Of a stretch of 64,000 nucleotides of DNA, positions 52,871 to 64,000 are shown one piece after another (position 1 is the first letter of the stretch; each line of letters opens with the position of its first letter). Position numbers and translations under genes: made by a program. Source of the DNA: Ficedula albicollis (taxonomy: Eukaryota > Chordata > Aves > Passeriformes > Muscicapidae); contig NC_021674.1 of NCBI RefSeq assembly GCF_000247815.1, forward strand, positions 78,265,343 through 78,329,342. The letters run 5' to 3'. The notes beneath the pieces were generated by a model, which worked only from the letters and a program-made list of their open reading frames with translations, had not been told where the DNA came from and made no database searches.

Positions 52871-55638
52871 CCCACAAGTTCAGGGGTACAAGGATCCAAG
52901 GCTAGAGCTTTTCTCTAACAGCAATGGTCTCCAGGTTGCCTCCAGCTGTGATGGTCCCCCGCAAAATGAAATAAATGTTGTATATGGAAGAAGAATTCCA
53001 AGGCATAGAGGGGAAAGCAGTTGTTATAAATATTATTTTTGTTGCTCTTTTCACTTGAGCTACCCAAATCAGTGAGTTATAATTACAAAGCAGTGTTTTC
53101 CTCTTGCGCTGTGATAAAAAAGTTGCAGAGTTGCCTTGACAAGGTGCTAAGATGTCCCTTGCTGATTCCTTCTTCTGTCATGGTTGGCATTACTTCCTGT
53201 CATTCCACACTAGAAAGACTTAAACAGACAAGGACAACACTTCAGTGAAATGCTGATAGGTCATGAGCGTTTTCAGAAAATGCCTACAAAACAGAATTTG
53301 AATAGACATAAATAAGAAACAGCTAGGACTGAATTCCAGTCCGAGGTCCCACCATTTTCCTGAGTGTCACTTTCAGCAGAGGAAAGATGAGATTATGCTG
53401 AATCGTAATCACAGTGTAGCCATTCAGGATTTCCAAATCATCAGATCACTTGGTCAAAGTGCAGAACCATGAGCCCTCATAACTATTCCAAACTCACTCC
53501 ACCAACTGCCAACTACAAACTTGCAGCATATGATTCCATCACTAAAAACTCAGTGTAATGCTTGAAACAACCCACTGGAGCCTGGCACTCTGTGATATAA
53601 TCCCATTTCTACTACACACAGAAAAGTAAACCCCATACAGCCTGTTTGTGTATGGGTACTTTGATAAAACAGGTAAATCCTGGGCATTTACCCTTGTTCA
53701 GAGTATTTGAATATAGGACTGTGTACATGTGGCAATTGCTTCGAATAAAAGAAGAAGAGAACACTGTTATAAGTCAGTACTATTGTTCTCTAAAACATAA
53801 CTGTGCTTCCTTGGAAGTATAAAAATATGATAGAGTTTTAATGAGACAATAAAGGACTGATATGCAATTTAGGAAAACAATCAAAAGCAAGAAACTGAAA
53901 AAAAAAACCCCAAGAAGGTATGACAACTGACACGTTATTATGAAAAAAAATAAAAATGGAGCAAAAAAAAATGAATGGAATGTGCTTATTAGAAGATCAC
54001 CAAGAGTCAAAATAAGAGCTAGATGTAGAGATGGACCTAAATTTCAGGAGGAAATAGTCTTTCAGGAAAGCAAATGTGTTAAACTTATAGCATATAAAAA
54101 TATTCACGGATTTGGATAACTGACCAGTCAGGACAGCACTTTATCTTTCTGATAGAAATACTGTCTCAGGATAAGCAGTGTGAATTGTAAAGCAAGAAAG
54201 AGAATAAAATTAGACCTGAATTTGAAGAAATTCTGAACAACTTCTATTTAGATTCAAATGGGGAGTAAAGCTTATAAGATTTCATCTTGCATCAGTCTTG
54301 CATATCTCCATGTTTTCTCTATGGTCATCTGTCTTTTCGATATTATTTCTTATTCCTGGTAGATCAGTCAAATATTTTAAGCATAAGAAGTAAAATAAAA
54401 TAAATAGTAGTACATAAAAAAATAGTAGGAGTAACATATAAAATAGAAATGAAGTTATTTCATAATTAAGAAGACACTACCCTTGGTCACAACATGTGAA
54501 ATACGTCCTGTGGCTGCACAAGTGCATTTATGTCTGTTTTAGGGAGAGTACTTTATCAGAAAAACAGAACAGATGTAAGGAAAATAAGATGTCTGTGTAA
54601 AGGGATATCTCTGTACTGCTGTGTTTTTAACCAACAAGTAAGATATATGTAACAAAGGAGAGCATTTTGATCTGTTCAGATTATTGTTCCTCTTGCCAGA
54701 GACAGTTCCTATCATAAGCAACATCTTTAGAGCTGATGTGTTTTTTACTTCCAGATAGAGTTTTCTTTTTCCCATCTATAAAAAAGTACATTAAAAATAA
54801 AATAAAACACATCAGTTCTGCAGCTGCACACTAAATAACAGGCTAAATGGCTTTAATTTAGGTGACAAATTGGTATAATAATGTAATGTCACCCTCTGAG
54901 GCTGCCTTACTGAACAACTGACCCTTTGAAAAAGAAGTTATAATCACTTTTCTCTTTAGAAATCTCTCAAAACTTATGTTGAACTTTATTCCTTTCACTT
55001 CTTTGCTGTTAGCATCTCAGTAGAGCAACAATGAGCCAAATATCACATCTCTCTCTACTAAGAGAGCTTTAACATTGTTTACATCAGTGAAGAAAAAGGC
55101 TCAATGTGGAAACCTGCAGATGCTTCTAAATGTTAAATGTTTTGTAATACTGTGATGGCAATCAGAAACCAATGGACTCTGGTACCCACCCATGTCAGCA
55201 AGTATTACCTGAATTTTTGCTCTGGTACTCCTTTTTAAGCAATTTTTTTAATCAGTAAATGGAATATAAACTAATTAAAAAACAATGCAGTGGCTGATCA
55301 GATTTACCTGGCATAACATAGAACACCTTCCCAAGAAAACTGGGCCAACCACCTCTTTAACAGGCTGGTTTTGCTCTTGAATGCAGTTGCCAAGGCATAA
55401 CGAGGATATAGAATATCTTATAAAAATTGGAAGCAAGATCCCATCTGAATTACAAGCTACTATGTCAAGTGCTGATATTAAGAAGCTACTTTGCTTTAAA
55501 GAAATTAAGTCAATGCATTAACTGTGAATAAAAGAATACATATTACTTTCAAAATTGGATGTGATTTAATTACATTCTATCCCATTTTCAATTTTTTGCT
55601 GTTAGTTTTAGTTAAAGGCTTTGAATTTCTGTTCTTAC
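52871..55638. other. unique AT-rich sequence, no gene seen
   Basis: No gene or named repeat. Several short A runs occur between 53890 and 53975. Confidence 0.55.
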
Positions 55639-55832
55639 ACTGTTACTCTCTACCACCTAAATGATCATGATTTTAAGTAAATATGGATGCAGAGGAAAGG
55701 GGGGAAAAACTAAAAATAATTTGCTCAGGACTTCAACTGTTATTCTCTAACACCTAAATGATCATGATTTTAAGTAAATATGGATGCAGAGAAAAGGGGG
55801 GAAAAACAAAAATTAATTTGCTCAGGACTTCG
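55639..55832. repeat. 97-bp direct tandem duplication
   Basis: Copies start at 55639 and 55736 with ACTGTTA(C/T)TCTCTA and share TAAATGATCATGATTTTAAG. I count about six substitutions, the most of any pair here. Confidence 0.9.
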
Positions 55833-58368
55833 CTACCCTTTGACATACCTATGAAGAAATTATCTTTGAAAATGAACACTGATGATATCACTAATCACTT
55901 TGAAGGGAATTTGACATACAATTGATATATGTAAATGTTTTGTCATGTCTTTTCTTCCTAGACAGTTTTCATGACAAGCCCATGAGGGAAAAGTTTCACC
56001 ACCATATCTGACAGTGACCAGGAAATCCCATGTGGGTGCCTCTCAATCCTACTAATCCGCAGAGGCTCTGAGATGCCTTATTCTCTCTGACTTGTTCAGA
56101 AATTGGTTTCAGGCAGGGAATTTATTGATATGCCTCATTTAGCATCTACAAAGAGCTTAGTATCTTGCAGAGGACTATGTGCAGTGCTATTCTGATTAAC
56201 CCTGTGTATTACACTGCACATGAGAATGTGATCTGGTCCATGAAGGTTAGCAGAGCTAGCAAGAGTAAATCCCAGCATACCCTTTTCTGTTACCACATCT
56301 ACTTACATAAACCAGTAGGAGCTGGTCCTCCACATTTTTCCCCTAGTAATTGTATCAATCAAGAGTTTATCCCCAGTGTGTGGAGGAGAGCTGATGTTAT
56401 CACAAAACACAACAGTTTTGCAAAAGGCAAATTTACAAGAGGTGAAGACATATTATTTGCAGACTTTCAGAAGCCTTACTTGCACACAATGTGGTTTACA
56501 GGTTTTGGGGCTTGGGCTAGTTTGATTTTTTTTCTAATTTCACTTATGATTTTGAACTAAGAAAGAAAAGTCTTCTCAGTAAGTGGTAAGAAAAAAATCT
56601 TAAGGCAATGATTTTATTGACAAAATTTTTTTTCTTAGGTGTCTTCCTTGTAAGAGTGTGTACATATCTGCTTTTACAATATAATGTCTTTACTTTGGCA
56701 AAATCACTAGTTTTCAAGAAAAAATAAGGATTAGTTTACCTTTGAAGTGTCAGCACTGGAAAAAAAAATTAAGTGGTGGATAGAGATTACCACTTTTAAC
56801 GTGTTTTCCCTTTGGTGTCAATTATTTCAAATCCAGGTTTCTGTTATTTCTATAAAAGTGTGGTAGTCATTTAGACCATGAATACCCTTAAAGAGATCAA
56901 AGACTACCAGAAGATTGATACATGCTGCAAAAATATATTCTTTTGCTTTCACTTAGACTTCACAGACTCTTAAAGCAAAAAAATCAGCAGAAGCCACTCC
57001 TGGTGTAAAAAGTGAACACTTTCGTTTCTTTAACTCTTTGGATTTTAGATTAGAGAAGAGGCAGAATAAACCACCTACGGGTAAGAAGCCTGAGAACATA
57101 GGTATCCATTCTATTTTTAGACAAGAAATGTAAACCTAATAATATACTGAAATGATATTTGGCTCACCAGTGGAGATAAAAGAGGTTGTTTAAGCTCCGG
57201 CCTCTGGTGATATCTGAGATTTGGTTCTGAGCCTTCAGAAAACCCAAGTCCTTGAAGATTAGTCTTCTTATAACAAAAATCCCTCCTGTCTTAGTGCAGA
57301 ATAAGCACAGCAATGGTCGAAACTCCAGCAACTACCATTGTCATCAACATAAGCACCAGTCGTTTTCAGGATGTTACATTTTAATGGTGATACTCAGCAT
57401 CCTCTGTTTCTGAAGTCTACCAATTGTCTGTTTGAATGCTTCAAAATTAGCAATCATTTTTAAGGACCTGGCTGCATTTTGTATACATCAGCTGCATGCT
57501 GACTACCTGTTGTCTCTGTATCAGGGACTCCATAGCCCAGTGCATGGATAAAACAGTTTAGGTAGATAACATGTTAGATGATGATACATCTATAGGCTAC
57601 AGAGCAGTTTCAGAGATAAGGGAAAAAGAAAGCCAGCATGGATGAAATGTGCTCATACAAGATTAAATAGCTGAGAAGAGACTGCTTGACAGAGGAAGCA
57701 AGAGAGCAAATCAAGTAAGCTTCCAGATGTGCCAGGGAAAAGACTTTACTGTGTTCCGAAAAAATAAGAATGTGCAAATCTTAAGAGATTTTTAAATCCT
57801 TGTAATCTCGTTATATGAGAAAATTTTAAATATGAGTCATAAACAACAGAAATTGCTGGCAAATGTTTCATTTAATAACTTAAAATATATTTTATAAATC
57901 AGTGGTAGGTAAGTCTAATGTTTTCTTTTTGTTTGAATCTAACACTGCAATTGTCGAACAGATGATACTTAACCACACTGAAACTGCTTATTACTTCCAA
58001 AGGGGATAGTGCACTACATTCTATTTCCTTCCTTCACAAATATCTTAGATACATATAATTTTACCTGCACGATTCAAGAATCTGTGTACTGAGTTCTGAT
58101 ATACTGGATCAGCTGCTGCATATTGCCACACCCAGTCTTGCAAAATCCTCTTAATCCAGCATTTCTAGAACCTTGATCATATGCTGAACTGTTTTTCCAC
58201 AAGAAATCCCAGCCTTTTAACACATTATCTGATTTAGGAGAGGAAATTTGTAGAATCCCAGAAGATGAGGGTCTAATGTGTGTCTGAAACACTGATAGCC
58301 AGGTGACTGTGAAGCCAACCAGGGATCATTGGTAATAACAGACAAGGATGATTGGTAATAACACACCA
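55833..58368. other. unique sequence, no gene supported
   Basis: Contains an open frame of 131 codons (56165-56560 plus) and, upstream, an acceptor-like tract (CTTTTCTTCCTAG near 55949-55961) followed by 48 open bases. Neither resembles a known protein and no donor-acceptor chain links them, so I do not call a gene. Confidence 0.45.
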
Positions 58369-59059
58369 TGTGGAACAATAAGACGTGTCAGGAGAAGAGG
58401 GCTATAAGGAGGTAGGACAGCACTTTTCCAGGACAAATATCTTTGTTCTAGTTCCTGGAAATAAGCACAACACAGTACAGCACAAGCACAAGAATGAAGC
58501 TGAGAAGTGAACATTGGACAGTAGGAAGGATGAAGACCACCAAAGATCCCTGGAGCCCTCTGACACATTTCCAAAAGGGTTTGAAACAGACTGTGAATGA
58601 TAAGCATTTTGCATAGGAAGTGAGAAATCTACACTTGGGGAAAACTTATTTATAAACAGGTACCCCCAACCAGCTTTGATGTGCAATCCAGGACCCTGGA
58701 CATCCTGTCCCTGCATCAGTACTTGAATCAGAACTGGTGATCTGTTTTTCTCACTTTCTCTCTCTTTTTCTTTCTCTCTTTCTTTCTTTCTTTCTCTCTC
58801 TCTTTCTTTCTCTGTCTCTTTCTTTCTTTCTTTTTCTTTCTTTTTTTCTCTCTCTCTTTGCCTTTAATTAATCTTTCTTTCTCTCTTCTTTTTCATCTCA
58901 CCCTTTACCTAAAACCCAGTGCTGTGTGCCTAAATAGTAGTACTACCATGGTGATTCCTATGCCAAGTGTGCAATTTCTTAATAAATCTTTGTGAGTTTT
59001 TGTGGACCCTCTGACTTTTTCCTTTCAACCACAAGCATTTACAAATCTTGGATGCCACA
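58369..59059 (+). mobile_element. possible solo LTR, weak
   Basis: The segment starts TGTGGAACA and ends TGCCACA, so the ends form the short TGTGG/CCACA inverted repeat expected of an LTR. AATAAA lies at 58981-58986, near the right end as in an R/U5 boundary. Against this, the only TATA-like element is near the left end (58403), no target-site duplication is visible and a CT-rich microsatellite interrupts it. No internal retroviral genes are present. This may simply be chance. Confidence 0.25.
58744..58895. repeat. CT-rich (TTTC)n low-complexity tract
   Basis: Nearly pure pyrimidine run made of TTTC and CTCT units (58744-58859) with a shorter tail at 58873-58895. A polypyrimidine counterpart of the GA-rich array at 50121-50475. 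Confidence 0.9.
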
Positions 59060-59260
59060 TTCCCTTAGGAGTGTGTTATCACAAAGTTTAGCTGTGAAAT
59101 TTCTCAGGATCTCCACTTATGTAAGGAAAGAGGACTGATAGCCTTATCATGCTTCTTAGTTGCTAACATGAAAACACATACAGGCTCCGAGTTGGCCTTT
59201 CTAAAGGACTATCCTTAAAATGGTGGTTCTGTTGTGGAATTAGCTTGGTTAGTTGTTTTT

Positions 59261-59466
59261 GGTTTTTTGTGCATTAATTTAAGAGCTTTGAAGTAAATGA
59301 TAAATGTGTCAGAAAATATGTTCTCACACTGAGAACTGATTTTCTTCCTGGATGCAGAAAAGGGGTTTTTTGTGCATTAATTTAAGAGCTTTGAAGTAAA
59401 TGATAAATGTGTCAGAAAATATGTTCTCACATAAAGAACTGATTTTCTTCCTGGATGCAGAAAAAC
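59261..59466. repeat. 103-bp direct tandem duplication
   Basis: Copies start at 59261 and 59364 with GGTTTTTTGTGCATTAATTT and share TTCTTCCTGGATGCAGAAAA. They differ mainly at CACACTGAGA/CACATAAAGA. It is the longest unit among the duplications. Confidence 0.9.
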
Positions 59467-60060
59467 AAGTATGTATCTGCACACAACTGGTTGTCTGGGA
59501 AACTTAGCTAAGCTAATAGAGGATCAGATTCAAACCTTTATTTAATCATTCTATGCCAGCACAGAATCAAGCAGAACCTTAATCATTTACTTCGCTAACC
59601 AGTGCTCAGCCCCCAGGGTGTCTCACCCTGCCAAATGACACATCTTCATGTTTTACTTTGGCTCTGATATAATCTGAATTTGTCTTCTGACTAGCTTTGT
59701 CTAATCTTGCTGGGATTTCTTCAAAAAACCTCGTCTAGAAAGTTTAGCTGTTTATGAAGAAAAATATAGAGGAAAGAAACCAGGCAGATTTTTCCCTGCA
59801 TACAGCTTGCAAATTTTGAGTAAGGGATTTTATAAGAATTCATAAGAAACTCCTACCCTCTCAGCATGCCTCTATTCAAGAACATCTTCCTACAAGATGT
59901 GTCATCTGAAGAACAAAAATTTGAAGACAGTGTAAGAAAGTTCTCATTTAAACTGTATTAGAAGATGCTAGATAATTAATTCGTTTTTCCTAACTTCATT
60001 CATCTCAAAAAAAAAAAAAAATCTTAGCAATAACACTCTCTGGGCTCTTTCTATAACAAA
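59467..60060. other. unique sequence, no gene seen
   Basis: Nothing recognised apart from a poly-A run at about 60007-60020. Confidence 0.55.
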
Positions 60061-60480
60061 GAATCACAGATTCCTGTAATCATCTTGGTTAGAGAGATCA
60101 TCAAATCCAACCTGTGACCTAACACCATCTTGTCAAGCAGCCCATGGCACTAAGTACCATGTCCATTCTTATATTAAACACCCCCAGGGACTGTGACTCC
60201 ACCACATCTCTGGACAGACCATTCCAATGCCCAGTCACTATTCTGAGAAGAACTTCTTCCTTTAGCCCAGGCTAAACCAACCCTGGTGCAGCTTAAGGCT
60301 GTGTCCTCTTGTCCTGTTGCTGTTGGCCTGGAAGAAGAGGCCAACCCCCACCTGGCTACAGCCTCCCTTCAGGCAATTTTAGAGAATTATAGGGTCTCCC
60401 CTGAACCTCCTTTTCTCCAGGATAAACAGCCTCAACTTCCTCAGCTGCTCCTAATAGGAGGGTGATTCACCTTGTGTCCC
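60061..60480 (-). mobile_element. CR1 LINE 3' end, minus strand
   Basis: Reading from the left is the complement of the CR1 3' end: GAATCACAGATTCC (tail), CATCTTGGTTAGAGAGATCATC, CCCAGGGACTGTGACTCCACCAC, CCATTCCAATGCCCAGTCAC, GAAGAACTTCTTCC, GGTGCAGCTTAAGGCTGTGTCC, TCTTGTCCTGTTGCTG, GAAGAAGAGGCCAACCCC, CCTGGCTACAGCCTCCCTTC and GGTCTCCCCTGAACCTCC. It is clearly the best-preserved minus-strand CR1 here, about 420 bases, 5'-truncated and non-functional. Confidence 0.92.
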
Positions 60481-63400
60481 ACAAGCATCTTCAGCTGGAA
60501 ATGTTTGAGTTTTCTTGAGATGTGTTCTGCCTTATATTAACAGTGCATTTTCTGCATGCAAAAAGCATTTAGGGAAGACTGTGACTGCTAAGGCATAATT
60601 GCTTCTGCACTTTTCCAAAGGTAATGAAACTCAGCAACAATCTTGAAAAGAATGATAGGTAATACACTCAGTTTATATACCTCCCAAACCCCAGGATGTT
60701 ATTTTTCCGCTGAGAATCCGTGATTCTCACAAAGATCTTCTAAAGAGCATGCATTTGTAAATGAACTTGACTTTTCTGTTTAAATTGCTTCCTGAATTTT
60801 ACATGAATATAATTAATGATAAAAATATTTGCTGAATAAAATAATTTAGTAACAAAGTCTGCAGAACATAAATATATTTACAAAATAGAAAAACATTCAC
60901 TGCTAAATCCAACAGAAATCTAAGAAACTTATGAAACTAAGGAAATCCTTTACTATTTTTGTCCTGAGCTACAATGCATGATGCAGATAATTGCAGAACT
61001 TGACTTTCTGAAGGATCAGTTCACTGTAGTTTTTTCTACTCAATATGTCCAAAATTCATTTCATAAGCATTCTGAAAAAGCATCACAAACGTAAAGATCC
61101 TTTCTCTCCCACGGGGTAGCCAAGGCAAGTGCTTCTACATTGCTTTCACCATGCTTTTGAAAATCCCATTAAATTAGAGAAGAAGACATTCAATGCCCTG
61201 GAGGAGATTGTGCACCTTGAAGCATTGACTCACTAAGGAATCTTTATGTATAAATGTCATTAGTTTCTGTGTCTTCCAGATGTTTCCCTTTGCCAACAGA
61301 ACAAGTACAGTTATCAATCTCCTAACATCATTTAGAAACATTAATTCACCCTCTTTTCCCTCTATACACATATGATAATTATACAAGTCTAGTTCTATGC
61401 TAGTCAATTTCAAAGGCTTAGACTTGATGTAGGAATTCTAAATAGATGTTTTTAATAATTGCACAGCTTATAGAAGCAGTGAAGAATATGTGACAGATTG
61501 GGCTACTGCTATCTCTGCCTTCAGCATTAGTGTCTGGCTAAACTATCTTCAAATAGGCATTTTGGTGCCTCGTAAACTCTGCTTATGCTCTTATTTGCAA
61601 GTAAAATCCAATTAAGTGTGGAAACTTTGAGGTATATTTACTAGTTGGTCACTTTACAGACATTAATAAGAAAAATAGTTTTTTCTTTCATCATGGGTTT
61701 GTTTGTATTCTCCAAACCGAATGGGTTGCAGACCAGGTCTTTTCATTGATGCATGATTCAGACAAAATGTTTCCTGTTGCCATGTTTTTAGCTCACATGT
61801 CTATCTGTTGATGTTGGTCCCAAAAATATAGTTGACTGAGATTTCCATGATCTAAAGTTTTTTGATGTGTGAGACTTGCTAAATAAAACCAAAGTGCCAA
61901 AATTTGCAAGATATCCACTCTTCAATCTGACCTAATTCTGGTACCTTCCTATGAAAAATTATTCCAAGCAGAAAACTGGTGCCCAAAAAGATGCCTAAAA
62001 TAATCTTGCCTGTCTGAGACTAATGCATGGATAATTCCAGCATGTATTTTCCTTAAAGTAAATTTTCTACAGATACTTGTTCTTTTAAGGAGCTGCAAGG
62101 AAGGTATGAAGTGTTTTCGTCAACCAAATCAGTAGGAAATATCTGAAATCTTGCTTCTATAGCAGTGCAGTTGTTCAGATCTTGCTTCTGTTCTTATCTT
62201 GAAGCTTTTTACTGTCACCTTGTGAAAAGACTCTCACTAGAGAGTCAGAGTATGAGAGCTTTCCAGGAGCTGCAATAGATACTGGATTAAGCCATGATTA
62301 ACTTCTGTAGGATTTGGGTCAAACCTTGGATAAAGACTAAGAAATGGACCTGTGTTTGTTCTATAAATCTGACATACTACAACTCAGATTGTTTATTGCC
62401 ATGGACATACTACTGGTTCATGTGGCTTACTCTCACTGAGCTAAAATATTTATGAATTCCATGTTTGTGTGAACACTGAAACACATTAACACAGATAAGA
62501 AAACAACAGTTGCAAGCAACTATACTATCATGTACCTGTCAACTTCTGAGCACTATAAAATATTTCATTAGTTATATATTTTTGTCCTTGCACTGAATGT
62601 TCCAAGATATTCTCTCTATTTAAATCTGTGCTTGAAAAATGATCTCAAAATGATTGTTTGAAAGATTACCACCATAACCTGTTATTCCTCAGCCAAATGT
62701 AGAGACACTGGTAAATTACTTGCCTCCTTGAATTTGTCACTGTGTCTGACAGCTTGCTCATACATCCAGTTATGATTATGCATTGATTTTAATGATGAAT
62801 AAACTGTATAAATGCTAAGATAAGCATGGAAAAACCCACTGTTTCAACTTTCTTTCTTATAATAAATTGCATATTCATCTCATACTTGCTGAAGCTGAAA
62901 TTCTATGGATTAGGACAGGTGAATAATGCAAAACATGAGCCTAAAAGACCTGTCTGTTCTCTTAGTACTGAAGAAGATGAACTCTTAAAAAGCATCATGC
63001 AGCAGAAGGCAGAGGAATCATTTGTTTGCTGTTAGAGCTTATGTGGCTTTTCCCCTTTTTCTGAAATGGAAATGTCCATTTCTTAACACCTATGGAGAAT
63101 GCAGCTACAAACCCATTCCTCAGCCTGGCTACTAGGACTAGCTTCTGACCACCACAACAGAATACACATAAAGAAAGGAGAAAGTCAGTTGAGTGGAATA
63201 GTTTTTAAAACTATGTAGATGTGTTAGATAGTGTCTTTATTTCCTTTCCTTAAAAATTTTGAATTTTAAAGAGAGATTCTTTCCGTGAAACAGAATAAAT
63301 TATGACAAGATAATTTACATTTTCCTGACTCTGTAGATGTTCCTCAGTGCTGTCATGTCACTAATATCTTATTCCTGTTCTCAGCTAAGGCAGAAGACAC

Positions 63401-64000
63401 CAGGTACAAGTAAATTTGATCAAACTGAGGCTAATGAGCTTCCAACTGACTCTCATACAGTTGAGAAGTCTCACTTGAAGTACTACTTTTGTTGCAGACA
63501 ATGTGGCAAAAAAAAAGATAAAACTATTACATTGATATTCACTGCTGACATTTGATTTGCAAGATGATTTAAAATACCTATTTAATATTATAAATAGATT
63601 ACTAAGCTGGAATAATTTAGTTTTATATGACTCTAGAAACAGTTTGTCAAAAACTGTGTCCCCAGCACATTGCTTTTCTGGCAGCTTGTGGAAGTGCATA
63701 CCATTGCAGTAGGCAGGCATAATTATTTTATGCATTATTCATTCTTTCTGTGAATCAAGACCATGAACCTCATTTCTCATTTTCCAAAACACAAGAGACC
63801 CCAAAAGAAGCTTGTTTAGCAAGTAATATTAGCACTTTCCATTTGCTAGCCCCTGAAAAACATGTCCAGTCACTTGTAGCCATAAAGACAATGCTAAACA
63901 AAATGTTAGGAGATCACTTCAAGTAGCATATTCAGTTAACCCTTGACATGTTTAAACTGGAATAGGGTAGTTTTGTATTAGATAATAGGAAGTAATTCTA
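60481..64000. other. unique AT-rich sequence, one weak exon-like signal
   Basis: No gene I can support. The only suggestive arrangement is at 62950-63299: a pyrimidine-rich acceptor (CTGTCTGTTCTCTTAG ending at 62965), an open stretch to a TAG at 63033-63035 whose last residues read EESFVCC, and AATAAA at 63294-63299. It could be a terminal exon on the plus strand, but I recognise no protein family. Confidence 0.4.

Noticed and set aside
56165..56560. 131-codon plus-strand open frame
   Set aside because: No family resemblance; hydrophobic C-terminal end comes from a T-rich stretch; no splice or promoter signals tie it to a gene.

Overview
The window reads as one piece of AT-rich, non-coding vertebrate nuclear DNA, almost certainly from a bird. 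The best evidence is at least seven fragments of CR1 non-LTR retrotransposons. They are recognisable by the CR1 3' end (the tail of about 8 bp units of the ATTCTATG type, or its reverse complement TCACAGAATCACAGAAT) and by the conserved stretch just upstream of it (TTTAGCCTGGAGAA, GGACAAGAGGAA and similar). CR1 is the dominant interspersed repeat of birds; it also occurs in turtles and crocodilians, so species cannot be given. I found no protein-coding gene, tRNA, rRNA or CRISPR array that I can support. All open frames look like chance frames, CR1 debris or translations of simple repeats. The window is best described as a gene desert or the interior of a very long intron.

Layout: 1-6358 is unique AT-rich sequence with one 46-bp tandem duplication, a 12-bp-arm hairpin and an old CR1 reverse-transcriptase fragment. 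6359-7125 is the first of four huge pure poly-C tracts. 7126-15350 is unique sequence with an LTR-like promoter/polyadenylation pair near 11262-11328 and a CR1 tail near 14100. 15351-15613 is the second poly-C tract. 17377-18440 has T-rich low complexity, a 67-bp duplication and a striking cluster of forkhead-type sites. 19735-20681 is the best-preserved CR1 3' end, with an internal triplication. 20827-21653 is the third poly-C tract, inside an AT microsatellite. 21654-45572 is mostly featureless, with three more CR1 pieces and three tandem duplications. 45571-45785 is the fourth poly-C tract. 45786-64000 holds further duplications, a pure (GAGGAA)38 array, several microsatellites, a possible LTR and two more CR1 tails.

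The two most noticeable properties are probably about how the sequence was assembled rather than about biology. First, all four poly-C runs (727, 205, 750 and 194 bases) sit exactly inside poly-T or (AT)n repeats, all read C on the + strand, and one is flanked by the same sequence on both sides; this fits filled or substituted gaps between overlapping contig ends. Second, eleven two-copy direct tandem duplications of 46-103 bp (or three copies in one CR1), mostly differing by about 2-7%, are scattered along the window; they may be unmerged haplotype overlaps or real recent microduplications. The best candidate for genuine biological function is the forkhead cluster at 18078-18208. I did not find a convincing new biological system.
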